Assembly: GCA_028023455.1 (NCBI GenBank)
Contig: JAQFVV010006215.1
Coordinates: 7,735,230-7,799,229 of the forward strand
DNA: 64,000 nucleotides
Source of the DNA: Epiperipatus broadwayi
Lineage: Eukaryota > Onychophora > Udeonychophora > Euonychophora > Peripatidae
Direction: 5' to 3'
Below are positions 28,601 through 37,125 of this stretch, piece by piece. The notes under the pieces are model-generated. The model ran no database searches and was not told where the DNA came from. It worked only from the letters and a program-made list of their open reading frames with translations. The stretch's first letter is position 1. Each line of letters starts with the position of its first letter. Position numbers and translations under genes: made by a program.

Positions 28601-31600
28601 GAATATGAGGCAATATGCCTCGAAAGCATTCAAGTTATTTCTTATTTATTGATTTATACAAGTACTTAATACAGCTTCTAAGCCAGTGCCCCCCGACATG
28701 CTTGTAATTTTGTTATAAATTATCTGTGAGAAGTAAAGATGAGGTATTTTATAAATAGAATCTATAAATTTATAAATTCTATTTATAGTAATTCTATGAA
28801 TATGACCAACCTGATTGAAAGCCATACTTAGAAATAATATTTTATTAAATTTATAATCTTTCCAGAATAGTATATCTTTACTACTGCTGATGTTGCTGTG
28901 GCAGTAATGACAACAACGATGATGTTTCAAAAAGCACTTTATTAATCTAGGTAGTTTTACATCAAAATACATTTTTTTTCATCTAGTTTTGTTACATAGA
29001 TTGATGTGCTTGGGTATATATGTCATATTACTTATCCTTCAATGGATCAATTGTTCAATTAGGTTCTTTTTTTTTGTGAGCACTAAGGCTTTCAACTATG
29101 GGAATACTGATGAGACTACAAATGATCCTTTATTACACATGTCAAACAAATCATCGTTTATTACATATATAATATCAATTAGTTCCCAATATGTCGAAAG
29201 TCATTTTTACTTAAATTGAGATTGTGTATTGTAGGTGTGTTTGTTCATGATTTGCTTTTCTGTTGCTGTGTTAATCTTGTGCATCCTCATAATCTAGTTC
29301 AAATTCTTCATCAATTGTTTCTATTGTTAGGTACTGCTTTTCATAGTTGCTTGTGCTTGACTGTTCCGTTTTAACTTTTTGACCCATCTGTTTTCTCTTT
29401 GGTGGTCATCCTGGTCTTCGCACTTATGGTCTATGTTTGTTTGTATAATTTGGGGCAAGTTTGTGATTAGTTGTGTTATTTCTGCGGCTTGTTATTTTTA
29501 ATTCTTAGTGTTTGCAATGATTTTGGTTTGTTGTCTTCAGAATTGTCATTAGTTGAGGGCTTGTTTTTTTCCCAGTTGGATTTTCACTCTCAGCCTCTTC
29601 CTTGCCTTTAATAATCTGACTTTTATGTATTAGTGTGGACTCCTGTATTTTTCAGCTGCTGTCTCATCTTTATTTGGTTCTGTGATCTCTATTTGTTTTT
29701 TTAACTAATAAGTCTAAGTGCTCTTCAGCTGGAGTCTCATCCATGTTCTTTTAATGCATTGATTGTTGCCCATGTGTTTGGTTGATGTTGTGCTGTGTTT
29801 GATTTGGTTTTTGATGCTTTNNNNNNNNNNNNNNNNNNNNNNNNNNNNNNNNNNNNNNNNNNNNNNNNNNNNNNNNNNNNNNNNNNNNNNNNNNNNNNNN
29901 NNNNNNNNNNNNNNNNNNNNNNNNNNNNNNNNNNNNNNNNNNNNNNNNNNNNNNNNNNNNNNNNNNNNNNNNNNNNNNNNNNNNNNNNNNNNNNNNNNNN
30001 NNNNNNNNNNNNNNNNNNNNNNNNNNNNNNNNNNNNNNNNNNNNNNNNNNNNNNNNNNNNNNNNNNNNNNNNNNNNNNNNNNNNNNNNNNNNNNNNNNNN
30101 NNNNNNNNNNNNNNNNNNNNNNNNNNNNNNNNNNNNNNNNNNNNNNNNNNNNNNNNNNNNNNNNNNNNNNNNNNNNNNNNNNNNNNNNNNNNNNNNNNNN
30201 NNNNNNNNNNNNNNNNNNNNNNNNNNNNNNNNNNNNNNNNNNNNNNNNNNNNNNNNNNNNNNNNNNNNNNNNNNNNNNNNNNNNNNNNNNNNNNNNNNNN
30301 NNNNNNNNNNNNNNNNNNNNCTTAATACAAATAGCAAGTTTTTTCCCACATTTAATGTAAACTATAAAAAATGTATAATAACCTATTATTTTCTATTAAA
30401 AAAATTACATTACTTTTTAGGTATACCCACAAATAAAAACAATCTAGTTTCTGAGTATTAATTTCTGTCAAAAAAAAAAAACTAAATTAGTCGGATAATA
30501 TATTTAAATTTAGTATTTCAATTTAACGTTACTTTTAATAGTTTCACACAAACAAAAACAACCCAGTTTCTGATTAATTACTGTCAAAAAAAAAGCCATT
30601 TAGTCAAGTATCATTTTAAAATTTAGTATTTAAATGTTACTTTTTATATATACACACTTGTCAAAAAAAAAAAAGGAAATTAGTTGGTATCATTTTGAAA
30701 TTTGGGGTGAATTTATACATTTTGTGTACATTGAAAAATATATAATTGCATATTATTTTCTATTAAAAAAAATACTGTAACTTTGGAGACACACACACAA
30801 ACAAAAACAATCCATTTTATGATAAATTACTGTCAAAAAAATGTAAATTATTATTATTTAGTGTGACTTTTTAAATTTTATTTAAATACTAATATTATTT
30901 ACTATTATGTACTATAATTTTCTATTACAAAACTAAAGCTGATATTTATATAAAGATTCACAGGCCTGGAATCATAATATGTGTGTTTTTGGTTAACATC
31001 AACTCCATCAAACTGCTGACATGATAGAATAGAAAAAAATACTTATTCATTCTTATCTCCTTCACTGAATCTCACCTACCCACTATTTTAGTAATAATAT
31101 TATTAGAATTCATAACCAATTACTATGGAATGATATTTGTTCTGGGGTTTTGCTTCATTCTTGCTCATCATGGATGGATGCTATGTTATCATTTATGCTT
31201 TTCTTATCATGCTAGCCATTCACATTTTCATTAAAAATTGTTAAATATTCTTATGCTTAGGGTCTCTGTCTAAATTAGGATTTGATAGGTTTTGTTTTAA
31301 ATAATTTTCCTGTAGATCTCTTGTTTTTCCGCTGTGTCTTCGGGACTGGAATGAATAAAACTCATCTGTTATCATCAAAAATGTTCATAATGCTATAATT
31401 TTAAAGAAGGGCAAACAGGGCAGAATTCATGATTGCTCTTGACCTGTGTAACTTGGGCATGAGTGGATTTAGGGTACTTTTGCTCAGATTCTAGATCTTG
31501 TTAGATGAACATACTATTGTGACTGGTACAATATACATATATGCATTTTCAAGAATGGAATATAAAAAAATAACTACTAAAGGAAAAAAGTTTTGTTTTG

Positions 31601-32210
31601 CAAGTGAACTTATATTTTAGATAATATATACAAAAAAGCAAAAAAAAAAAAAATCTAATTTATTTGTATATTTATGTGCTTAATTATGTATTTATATATT
31701 CATATAGTTTTTTTTTTTCTTGCAGATAACAAAACTTGAAAGACAAATTATGAGGCCTTTATACAATCGTTATCGCAAGTTAAAGAAATGTTTACTTCAG
31801 AATACTTAAAAAATACTATATTACTAAAGATAATAGTCTATTCAAAAGTAACCCTTCAGCCTGTTTACAAAATCAGGCTAAATCCTGTGGTGTCACACCT
31901 ACTGATAAAATCCTAACTGTGGTGAATATATAAAGGGATTTTTTTTTTGAGTTTCATCTTCTGGAGTATCCATAAATAATGTCCATGTGACTACAATGTA
32001 CCTATTTTGAATAGATCATAGATGAACACTTAAGTTTTAATTGAACATGTAACGAAAGGATACTGTTACTTTTTCCTGCTGGAGAACTAATTTTTTCACT
32101 ATTTTATAAATAGTTATGTAAGGAAAATAAAAAGGTCAAATTTCAGTTTATAAACAATGTTATGGAAATTATTTTACAAAACACTTTAATAAAATTGTTT
32201 TAAAAAATTA
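7507..32210 (+). CDS. Cadherin-superfamily transmembrane protein (3' part of the gene, spliced)
   Basis: A single-pass calcium-dependent adhesion protein of the cadherin superfamily, whose extracellular repeats would sit at the cell surface. Exons: 7507-7629, 7733-7846, 18753-18846, 18919-19022, 19107-19256, 19337-19582, 20525-20661 and a terminal exon from 31726. Phases match through exon 7. Visible features are LDYE in the first piece, a DGDDQAPVF inter-repeat linker (in place of the usual DxND), AYDQDKG and FFSIDEKTG in a complete repeat, a membrane-proximal domain lacking clear calcium motifs, then a hydrophobic span ending CYKSNK. The N-terminal repeats are missing and should lie upstream of the window. 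The GDD linker and the unusual last domain recall arthropod/mollusc non-classical cadherins of the Cad99C/PCDH15 type, but that subfamily call is only a guess. Tail structure is unresolved (see terminal exon). Confidence 0.85.
7733..7846 (+). CDS. Cadherin exon 2 (38 codons)
   Basis: Acceptor TTATTAAG, donor GTAAGA. It encodes DFGVPSLSSTSYITVSV followed by EDGDDQAPVF and the start of the next repeat, ending YRGNISD. The linker has GDD where classical cadherins have ND. The following intron is 10.9 kb, but the protein resumes without loss at 18753. Confidence 0.9.
10761..11810 (-). pseudogene. Penelope-like retroelement, 5'-truncated (RT C-terminus plus GIY-YIG nuclease)
   Basis: Penelope-like elements encode a reverse transcriptase fused to a GIY-YIG endonuclease. 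Reading leftwards, the remnant opens within the RT at MGNSLSGILTNVYM (the usual MGxxLS motif), then NRYVDDYF with the YVDD catalytic pair. After frame changes near 11.45 kb and at 11.2 kb comes a GIY-YIG domain: VYIIKC, TYIGTSKNKLRTRLRQH and a late E in KKEEACIDQYKP. A CPVYKRKQC stretch may be the linker zinc motif. The N-terminal domain and RT motifs 1-3 are absent, so it is a typical 5' truncation. The RT and nuclease key residues survive, but the frames are separated by stops or shifts, so no intact enzyme is made. Confidence 0.85.
13664..13735. repeat. Small imperfect palindrome
   Basis: ATAATATAATACACCATATA and its reverse complement face each other across about 30 bases. No host or transposon context was recognised. 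Confidence 0.45.
14651..15230 (+). promoter_or_regulatory. GC-richer island with TATA box, LTR- or promoter-like
   Basis: Within very AT-rich intron DNA this block is clearly richer in G and C, especially at 14900-15180 where CCGTGTCTG and CGATGGACGGATCAAGC-like stretches occur. TATAAATA stands at 14733-14740, followed by two near-identical 20-base segments (TTTTCTTGCTG repeated at about 14776 and 14799). This looks like the promoter and leader of a retroelement (solo LTR) or a stray promoter. I could not find a second LTR or clear TG/CA ends. Confidence 0.35.
15905..16170 (+). repeat. SINE-like repeat, copy 1 (pair with 31.3-31.5 kb)
   Basis: Shares with 31290-31530 the sequence GGCAAA-AGGGCAGA, then CATAGATTCTTGA-like, GGATGG-like and GGTACTTTTGC-TAG blocks, and the 3' GTGAC-G-CACAATA segment. 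TATTCGAACTGGG near 16117 resembles an RNA polymerase III B box, which would make it a tRNA-derived SINE. The A box is not evident. Confidence 0.5.
17700..18480 (+). pseudogene. Decayed mariner-family transposase
   Basis: Mariner transposases cut and paste DNA with a DDD catalytic triad. The + strand, read across several frames, follows the mariner order: an EDLKKRKVHA-like segment (about 17950), a MGDQA segment where the first catalytic Asp region should be (about 18090), SAKMWRALEEGK (about 18130), KSYLKHYSLCFF leading into a KKDIIYY segment, and finally FAYSPDF, matching the conserved YSPDL motif. The usual DNAPAH catalytic segment is replaced by FFHSANIM, so the second Asp is gone. The 101-codon frame at 18140-18445 is the longest surviving piece. 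Frameshifts and stops make it inactive. Terminal repeats were not located. Confidence 0.7.
18753..18846 (+). CDS. Cadherin exon 3 (94 bases, ends phase 1)
   Basis: Acceptor TTTTAG, donor GTTTGT. It continues the repeat begun in exon 2: PPSSNIEIMPPIHAYDQDKG followed by INETLQYAIAT. AYDQDKG supplies the DxD calcium motif. The final G pairs with GA of exon 4 to make glycine. Confidence 0.9.
18919..19022 (+). CDS. Cadherin exon 4 (104 bases, GC donor)
   Basis: Acceptor TTTTAG. It encodes PEFFSIDEKTGELSLIRHL and on to TLTIE, the F-ID-TG core of a cadherin repeat. The only donor that keeps frame with exon 5 is GAG|GCAAGT, a GC-AG intron. Using the nearby GT at 19027 leads to a stop within a few codons in the next exon. 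Confidence 0.9.
19107..19256 (+). CDS. Cadherin exon 5 (50 codons)
   Basis: Acceptor CTGTAG, donor GTGAGT. It begins ASQVNDPQKKA, the end of the complete repeat, then crosses into the membrane-proximal domain at ITPLFVESIHQ and ends GDIVARMM. Here the linker lacks the DxND calcium motif entirely. Confidence 0.9.
19337..19582 (+). CDS. Cadherin exon 6, membrane-proximal extracellular domain (82 codons)
   Basis: Acceptor GTTTAG, donor GTAATT. It encodes STLQYSIISGNEKELFSID, then KSGDIIITKV, AFQLTIMAQDRTLSATNG and TILVQFFVSSQ. The layout is that of a cadherin fold (F-ID-SG and a late A-D), but the DxD and LDRE calcium motifs are missing, as expected for a calcium-independent membrane-adjacent domain. 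An internal ATG start is not needed; the exon is open from its acceptor. Confidence 0.9.
19583..20524 (+). other. Cadherin intron 6
   Basis: GT-AG, about 0.94 kb. AT-rich, with a T14 run near 19865. I recognise no element or exon in it. Confidence 0.7.
20525..20661 (+). CDS. Cadherin exon 7, transmembrane span
   Basis: Acceptor AAATAG. It encodes ENPTNEINVVEVAGVASW, then about 23 hydrophobic residues (VIILIVCLGILLVLVITILA and on) ending CYKSNK, a stop-transfer signal. The consensus donor GTAAGT at 20662 leaves the exon in phase 2. A weaker GTATGT donor at 20641 would end it in phase 0 but would remove the positively charged stop-transfer residues. Confidence 0.85.
21929..21996 (+). CDS. Candidate cytoplasmic-tail exon (uncertain)
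   Basis: A hydrophilic open stretch TMNAHSDHDKKEIWMSPLSE ending GK lies between GGATAG and a GTGAGA donor. Its end phase (0) matches the open reading of the terminal exon. Its start phase (1) does not match the best donor of exon 7 (phase 2), and the acceptor has a weak pyrimidine tract. Either another exon lies between, or this is chance. Confidence 0.25.
22225..22415 (+). repeat. Three-copy minisatellite (unit about 60-70 bases)
   Basis: Imperfect units contain ATAGACCTTA-AAA-TTACC, TATGGAAATAAATTTCTAAG and AATTAAT. Just upstream (22195-22222) is a CA/TA dinucleotide run. Confidence 0.6.
23100..24640 (-). pseudogene. Ty3/gypsy gag remnant
   Basis: Gypsy gag proteins form the retroelement particle. 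Read leftwards from about 24600, the minus strand gives LAMLMSIIRPQIYILKS, then SEILADPDFDMALSLLTN and SKALKIIQRYHFN, the capsid pattern of K02A2.6-like gypsy elements (a lLt-iG-Y-ll segment, then L--h--P----ERf-F). Further on, ALQDSFIYRM at about 24310 matches the ALRDRFVcGL motif. A decayed Cys/His segment near 24000 is in the place of the zinc knuckle. Many stops and shifts. The 80-codon minus frame at 23134-23376 may be the continuation but I cannot assign it. No LTRs were found nearby. Confidence 0.6.
24808..24960 (+). repeat. Short direct repeat
   Basis: GACAAAATCTAACAAC occurs at about 24809 and again near 24932, about 120 bases apart. Too short to classify. Confidence 0.4.
25476..27875. 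repeat. GC-richer block bounded by an inverted repeat
   Basis: ACTTTAATATGTGTTGATAT at the left end (about 25480-25508) is found as its reverse complement at about 27845-27873. Between them are sections much richer in G and C than the surroundings, for example 25555-25615 and 27040-27400 with GATCGCGATGG and GGGTCCGATTCCCCG. TGTAACGAACG and CTCGTTACA face each other at 27752-27777. On the minus strand TATAAAAAGG at 27284-27293 could be a TATA box. It may be the remains of a retroelement leader or a foldback element. No protein is recognisable. Confidence 0.4.
28005..28877. repeat. Inverted repeat pair, arms about 75 bases
   Basis: TATTCTGGAAAGATTATAAA at about 28008 and its reverse complement ending at about 28875 start arms that continue through AATAAAATATTATTTCTAAG and CAGGTTGGTCATATTC. 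The arms are separated by about 710 bases. The unrelated-looking frames at 28054 (+) and 28646 (-) are readings of these arms. Confidence 0.65.
29224..29820. other. Strand-biased T/G-rich stretch before the gap
   Basis: The + strand is strongly T/G-rich, so the minus strand is A/C-rich and reads as hydrophilic, lysine/asparagine-rich peptide fragments, including a terminal segment EEFELDYEDAQD followed by a stop (complement of about 29290-29310). It could be decayed coding sequence of a transposon or a pseudogene on the minus strand. I recognise no family. Confidence 0.25.
29821..30320. other. Assembly gap (500 N)
   Basis: Exactly 500 N, probably a fixed-size placeholder whose true length is unknown. 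The long open frames that span it are artefacts of the Ns. A tandem array directly adjoins the right edge. Confidence 0.98.
30362..30900 (+). repeat. Tandem array, about 4 units, adjoining the gap
   Basis: Units of varying length contain ACACAAA-AAAAACAA-CC, TTTCTGATTAATTACTGTC, an A7-A12 run and ATTAGT-GGTATCATTTTAAA, with starts near 30430, 30547, 30650 and 30790. The array probably continues into the gap. Confidence 0.65.
31290..31530 (+). repeat. SINE-like repeat, copy 2
   Basis: Aligns along most of its length with 15905-16170, including GGGCAAACAGGGCAGA, GGGTACTTTTGC and the 3' TGTGACTGGTACAATA. The B-box-like sequence of copy 1 is degraded here. Confidence 0.5.
31726..32210 (+). CDS. 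Cadherin terminal exon and 3' UTR
   Basis: A strong acceptor (T-rich, TTGCAG) opens an exon with AATAAA at 32188-32193 and T-rich sequence downstream. In phase 0 it reads ITKLERQ, then a basic segment NRYRKLKKC and QNT, with a stop at 31807-31809. In the phase left by the consensus exon 7 donor it gives lysine and an immediate TAA, so the protein would end CYKSNK with almost no cytoplasmic tail. A phase-correcting exon (perhaps in the gap), or the alternative exon 7 donor, would be needed for the 27-residue tail. Confidence 0.6.
32188..32193 (+). terminator. Poly(A) signal AATAAA of the cadherin gene
   Basis: AATAAA stands about 380 bases after the last possible stop, followed within 40 bases by a GTTCC(T)n stretch suitable as a downstream element. 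Confidence 0.6.
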
Positions 32211-32849
32211 AACTTGTTAAAATGTTCCTTTTTTTTTATTGCTCCAGATGGTAGTTCCAGGCTAGTTTCTAGTTAATACCTTTATCAACAGAGATAACTA
32301 GATTAACTATTATCAATATACTTTACATTTATTATTTTTAACAAAGTTGTTTATCCAAATCACAAAATGTATGAATTAATAAATAGCTAGTCACCCATAT
32401 GCATAGAGAAATTCAACAATCATTTCAGTATCATACCTATTTTATCTCACAAAAGATTTTCATCAAGTTATCTTGAAAATTAATATTCCCCCACTACACA
32501 GTAACATAATAACTTTTAATATTTAAATTAGAATATGTGATTCTATTCAGGAGAGAGAAAAACAAATTAAAACACTTAAAGTACATAATTATATATGTAT
32601 AGTAAATTAAGTTTGATATCTATATTCTTTCAAAAATATATGTAATATTCAAATCTATGTATATATATATTAAATACAGTAAAATTCACACTAATTTAAA
32701 GTTATTTTATTAGAAGTACTTTCGATTATTTATGTTGTAGTCTTTGTCAATTATATAACATTGAATAATTGAAACAAGACATCCTTTCATAACACCCATA
32801 ATTCAAATCAGTTCATTTTTTCCATAATTCTGTTGCTTTGATGATTGCT
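32211..32849. other. Intergenic spacer
   Basis: AT-rich sequence between the cadherin 3' end and the Penelope-like remnant. I see no gene or repeat in it. Confidence 0.5.
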
Positions 32850-34886
32850 GATTCATTAACATTTGATGATTTCTTGAAATTAATATAGCCTCTTTTATTG
32901 TATGTTTATTGTGCCAATGTTCAATTGGTATAATTTTTATATTTTTATAATCAAATTTAAATCCTTATTTACAAATTTTATAACAGATGATGAAGGTTTA
33001 TTTTCATCTTTTTGTAATTGTCTCTCTATTTGAACTCTTTTATATAAAAGCATATATTCTTTTATTCTCTTTTCTAATGTACATTTAGATTCACCAATAT
33101 ATGGTAAGCCACATTTACATATTGATTTATATATAATACAATTTTGATTAAAACTTTAATTTTGGCTTTTAGATTTATTAATTAATCTATTTGTATTATT
33201 TGTCAAGAAAAAAGCAATTTGACACAAACCATTATAAATTCTCATAAACTTAACTTGTTTATCTGATACTATTGCAATCCATTTCATTTTGATATTATTT
33301 TTAGTTTTATTATATTGTTGACTCCTTTTAAGTTTTTTAATAGTATTAGTAATAGAATTTTCATTATAACCAATTTTCAAAGAAATCATTAACAAATAAA
33401 TTTACATTTTGTATTTTATCATTAGAATATTTGCATAATTTTTCATTTTGAAATAAGAATGACTTTAATCCAGATAACCTATGACTTATAGATACATTTG
33501 ATTCATATGGAATAAATCCTCTAGTTTCAATTGGTTGTATTGACATAAAATAATCCAAATTGTATTCATTACGTATAACTTTAATATTATATAATTTTAT
33601 GGAATTGTAGTTTTTTTTGTGTTATAACCCACTTTAAATGCTTAATCTGATTTAATTCATTAAATAAATTGATTATTACTATTATGTTTTCCAGAAATAA
33701 ACACACATCATTCATATATCTATGTTATATTTTAATTTCTTGATATTTCAATTGCTTTAAGATTTTACTTTCATAAATTGATATAACAAAATTAGAAGTT
33801 TGAGCCACAGCAGGAAGTCCCATTTGGCCAATGATAACTCATTTTATAATACTCATTATTGAAATTAACATAAATATTTTTATCAATAAACTGTAATACT
33901 TTTATAATAAAATGTATAGTATTAGACTTTATATTTCTTGAAACAAGAGCATTATAAGTAATATTAATTGACTCTATTGATCTATACATTTCATTTATAT
34001 CGAAAGTACAAATTGTGTCTTGTAATTCTATATTTATATTCTTAATTTTGACTTCAAAATTAAATGATGATGAAACAGTATATTCTCCAAAACCTAAAAT
34101 ATATTGAAGTAATGATTCAATATATCTACATAATTGATAATAATATGCACCACCAAAATCAACCATAAATCTCAATGTATTATTTTCTTTATGTAACTTT
34201 CTATTCGAAAACATTCTTGGACAAATAACTGATGATGGATATAAATTATAATATGTATAGCTATCAATGGCTTTATTCTTAGCTTTTATTATAATTTCAT
34301 TTATAAATTTCCTGCAATATGTATCTATATTTATTATTTCACTTTTTTAAAATTTAAGCTTTCTCATTTGATCCACAACTTTTTCATTATATTTTGCTCT
34401 AGTAATCAAGCACATTGGAAGACTTTTATCTTTTTTTAAACACACTAAATCATTATTCAATAGAAAACTTTTAAATTTATTAATTTGACATAACCATTTA
34501 TCATTCCTATTATAATTAATTTTTTTATCTTTAACTCCTTTAATAATTTTATTACAAATATTAAAACACTTAATTATACTAAATGAATGTTCTACTGCAA
34601 CATTTAATTTAAGATTACAATCTTTCCATCTACCATCAACATATTTCGATCCAAAATTTAAAATATATTTTGGATTGAATTCCAAATTTATACCAGACAA
34701 GTTCACATAATTTTGATCATTCATTTTATTCAGAAAATTTTTATGAAATAGATGTTCAATTTTCTTGTTAAATTTATCAACTTTTTTAAAATAAAATTTA
34801 TCAACTAATTTTTGACTAAAACACTTGAAGTTTTTTTTTCCAATATCTGTATTTATTTGCAGCCAGTAGACATAGCTACATGTCAA
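32850..34886 (-). pseudogene. Penelope-like retroelement, near full-length but dead
   Basis: Reading leftwards: an N-terminal region with YVNLSGINLEF and ILNFGSKYV (the conserved NLS/L-x-G-xKF block of Penelope proteins) and CLKKDKSLPMCLITRAKY (a KADKG-like block), 34886-34347; then RT with KLHKENNTLRFMVDFGG and DINEMYRSI at 34214-33960; then a degraded catalytic site where YMNDV stands for YVDDV (about 33715); and at about 33145-33020 a GIY-YIG nuclease piece with CKCGLPYIGESKCTLEKRI. Stops and shifts separate the parts, and the RT Asp pair is damaged, so it is inactive. It differs from the copy at 10.8 kb in sequence and completeness, implying two Penelope families or very old copies. Confidence 0.85.
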
Positions 34887-34894
34887 GCTTTTGC

Positions 34895-36580
34895 TGGAAC
34901 TAAGAATAGATACCCTTGATGAAACAATTTAAGAACCTTATCCCTACTGCAGACTGTATAATAATCTTAACTCCCATCACTATACATCCTCTACATACAG
35001 ATAATTTGTCTCTATTAATCCAAAACCCCATTACTACAAAACTCGGTTTAGTTATTGACCAGCCATTTTTTACTCAGTTTATCAAAGTCCCATATCCTTT
35101 ATCTTTGCTAGTCCACTTCTGGATGGTCCCAGTGTTTACAATTTCCGAGTTAATATTATCATAAGCTTGGCCCATTAAGCATCTTCAACAGAGGTTAATA
35201 CTATGCTAACCATGAAATCCTTTAACTTTTCATCTGCTTTCTGTCTTTGTGCAAATGGAATTTTTCACAGCTTACTAGTGACTGGCCATATATTTTCAGT
35301 TAAATCAACTTCTACCCAATTTGACTTGATTAAACCCTGGTTTTCCATAAATAATTCTGGGTATATTTTTAACATTTTCTGCTCTATGGAAATATTTTTT
35401 ATTATAGAAACCCATATTCTTAATTTTGTCAACCAATCCCTATCAATTATGGGATTTATTTGTCTATGTATTACATAAATAGGCAAAATCTTTGTTTTGC
35501 CTCTGAATGAAACCAGAGCATTTACAATTTCCATTATATCTATAGCATTACCATTTACATCCTTTATTCTGTTGTCTGTCTTTAGTAATTTGTCCCCTTT
35601 ATGATCTTCTGATATTTCATTCCATTTACTTGCTGATAACAGAAAATACCTGAACTGCTGTCTTTCCATTTCTAACTCTGCTGCATATTTTTGCTATAAA
35701 CATATATTGCTTTTGTCTGGGCAATATTATATATTTATTAATATTGGCCTCTTCCTGTTTACCTTCCTTCTGTTTGGGTAAATCTTTTTTACACTTTTTT
35801 TTTCTAACTTTTCTGCACACTGCTGCCAAATGCACTCTATAACCACAATTAAAACAACTTTCTCTTTTCCATTTACAGTTTTTCGATAGATGGCCATTTT
35901 TCCACAGCCATAACATTTTAATCTTATTCAGAGCCTCTTCTTTGGCTGCTACCTTTTATCTGTTTTGTAAACTGGCATTTTTCCTTCTTCTGTTCTATTT
36001 CTAAATGCTAGAGCCTTTTCAATTATTTCTTCATACGCTATTCCTTTTTTTTGATCACTACTTTGTATGATAAATCAATTTGTGTAATCAACATTTGTCT
36101 CAATATTTTATTGACCATTCCCATAATAGTCTATCTAATAAAACTTGTTCCATAAACTCACCATAATCATAATTTTTTGCCAACAAGTGTAATATTATAT
36201 CATATTCTTTAATCTTTTCATCTTTTTCCTGTCTCCTGTTTTGCAGAGTCAACTTTGCTATATGTCTGGATAGCCTCAGACTAAAATGGTCCAGTAATTT
36301 TTTTTTTACTATCTCTTTAAATAGTACCTTATTCATTATAGGTCAGTCAAACAGTTTATTTATTATTTTGATTACTTTACGCCCTTCCAAACATAACAAC
36401 ACCACTACCTTTCTTTTATTATCTCCTATACTATTAAGCTTGAAAAAAAATTTCCAATTGAGTAACATATAAAGTCGATTCTCCGGCATTTTCAATATTA
36501 AATTTTGGGATATTAATTTGTCCTAATGACTTTTTATCTTATTCACTGATTGACCTTTACAATAGACTGTACTAATTTCC
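34895..36580 (-). pseudogene. Ty3/gypsy retroelement with internal deletion (gag, zinc knuckles, PR/RT start, pre-integrase)
   Basis: Read leftwards: capsid gag with IGDNKRKVVVLL, LLDHFSLRLSRH and QVLLDRLLWE (36.5-36.1 kb); two zinc knuckles at 35.92-35.83 kb, the second an intact CFNCGYRVHLAAVC (CX2CX4HX4C), the first split by a frameshift between CYGCGK and NGHLSKNC; the protease-to-RT segment with ILPIYVIHR, PIIDRDWL, LFMENQG and PFAQRQKADEKL (35.6-35.25 kb). It then jumps to the pre-integrase region with WINRDKLSVCRGCIVMG and VKIII at 35.05-34.95 kb. The RT palm and RNase H are missing, so a deletion removed the polymerase. It abuts the Penelope remnant. Confidence 0.85.
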
Positions 36581-36599
36581 TTTAACCTTAGTTCAGCTA

Positions 36600-36800
36600 T
36601 TACAGATTCAGATTTTTAGACTACTATTCTTGTATAATTTTACTTTCCGTATTACAGATTCGACTTTATGATTGTGCCATTCTTGTAGAATCTTATTTTT
36701 TTGATTACGACTGTGCCATTCTTGTAGTATTTTACTTTCCCTATTACAGGTTCGAATTTATGACTGCACCATTCTTGTAGTGTCTTTGCCTTCTTGCAAT
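36600..36800 (-). repeat. Minisatellite, unit about 50 bases
   Basis: CCATTCTTGTAG-(A/G)T-TT recurs near 36678, 36717 and 36768, with a related ATTCTTGTATAATTTTAC at 36625. Each is followed by TTACTTTCC--ATTACAG-TTCGA-like sequence. The array adjoins the 5' end of the gypsy gag, so it may be part of its leader. Confidence 0.55.
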
Positions 36801-37125
36801 AATTGCAAGAGGCAAGAAAAAAGCAACATACAATCAACATTTATAATAATAATAATTAGAGAAAGATTTATTTACAATAAATATATAAACAAGATAAATG
36901 GTGATTTGCAGAACAACTGTAGCTTTATAACTAACCAGAAATGATTTCAACATTTATTGCTACCCAGTAAAGTTCTTAGTTCTCTTGCATTCCCACAAAT
37001 TTACACTCTTTCAACATATTCTATAAACGTTGTTACTCTTAATAGTTTTATTTCATAACAATATTATTGTTATGTATGTGTATAATTAAAATATATATGC
37101 ACACAAAATAATAGTAGTAAATGTT

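Larger units (their letters stand above)
20662..31725 (+). other. Cadherin last intron (11 kb, contains the assembly gap)
   Basis: It runs from the donor after the membrane span to a strong T-rich acceptor ending TTGCAG. It contains a candidate tail exon (21.93 kb), a minisatellite (22.2 kb), a gypsy gag remnant (23.1-24.6 kb), an inverted-repeat-bounded GC-richer block (25.5-27.9 kb), another inverted pair (28.0/28.8 kb), the N gap and a tandem array beside it. The region 21.4-22.1 kb is less AT-rich than its surroundings and probably also repeat-derived. Further cytoplasmic-tail exons could be lost in the gap. Confidence 0.65.

Noticed and set aside
29714-30461. Three long open frames spanning the gap
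   Set aside because: They are made almost entirely of N codons and have no evidence of coding.
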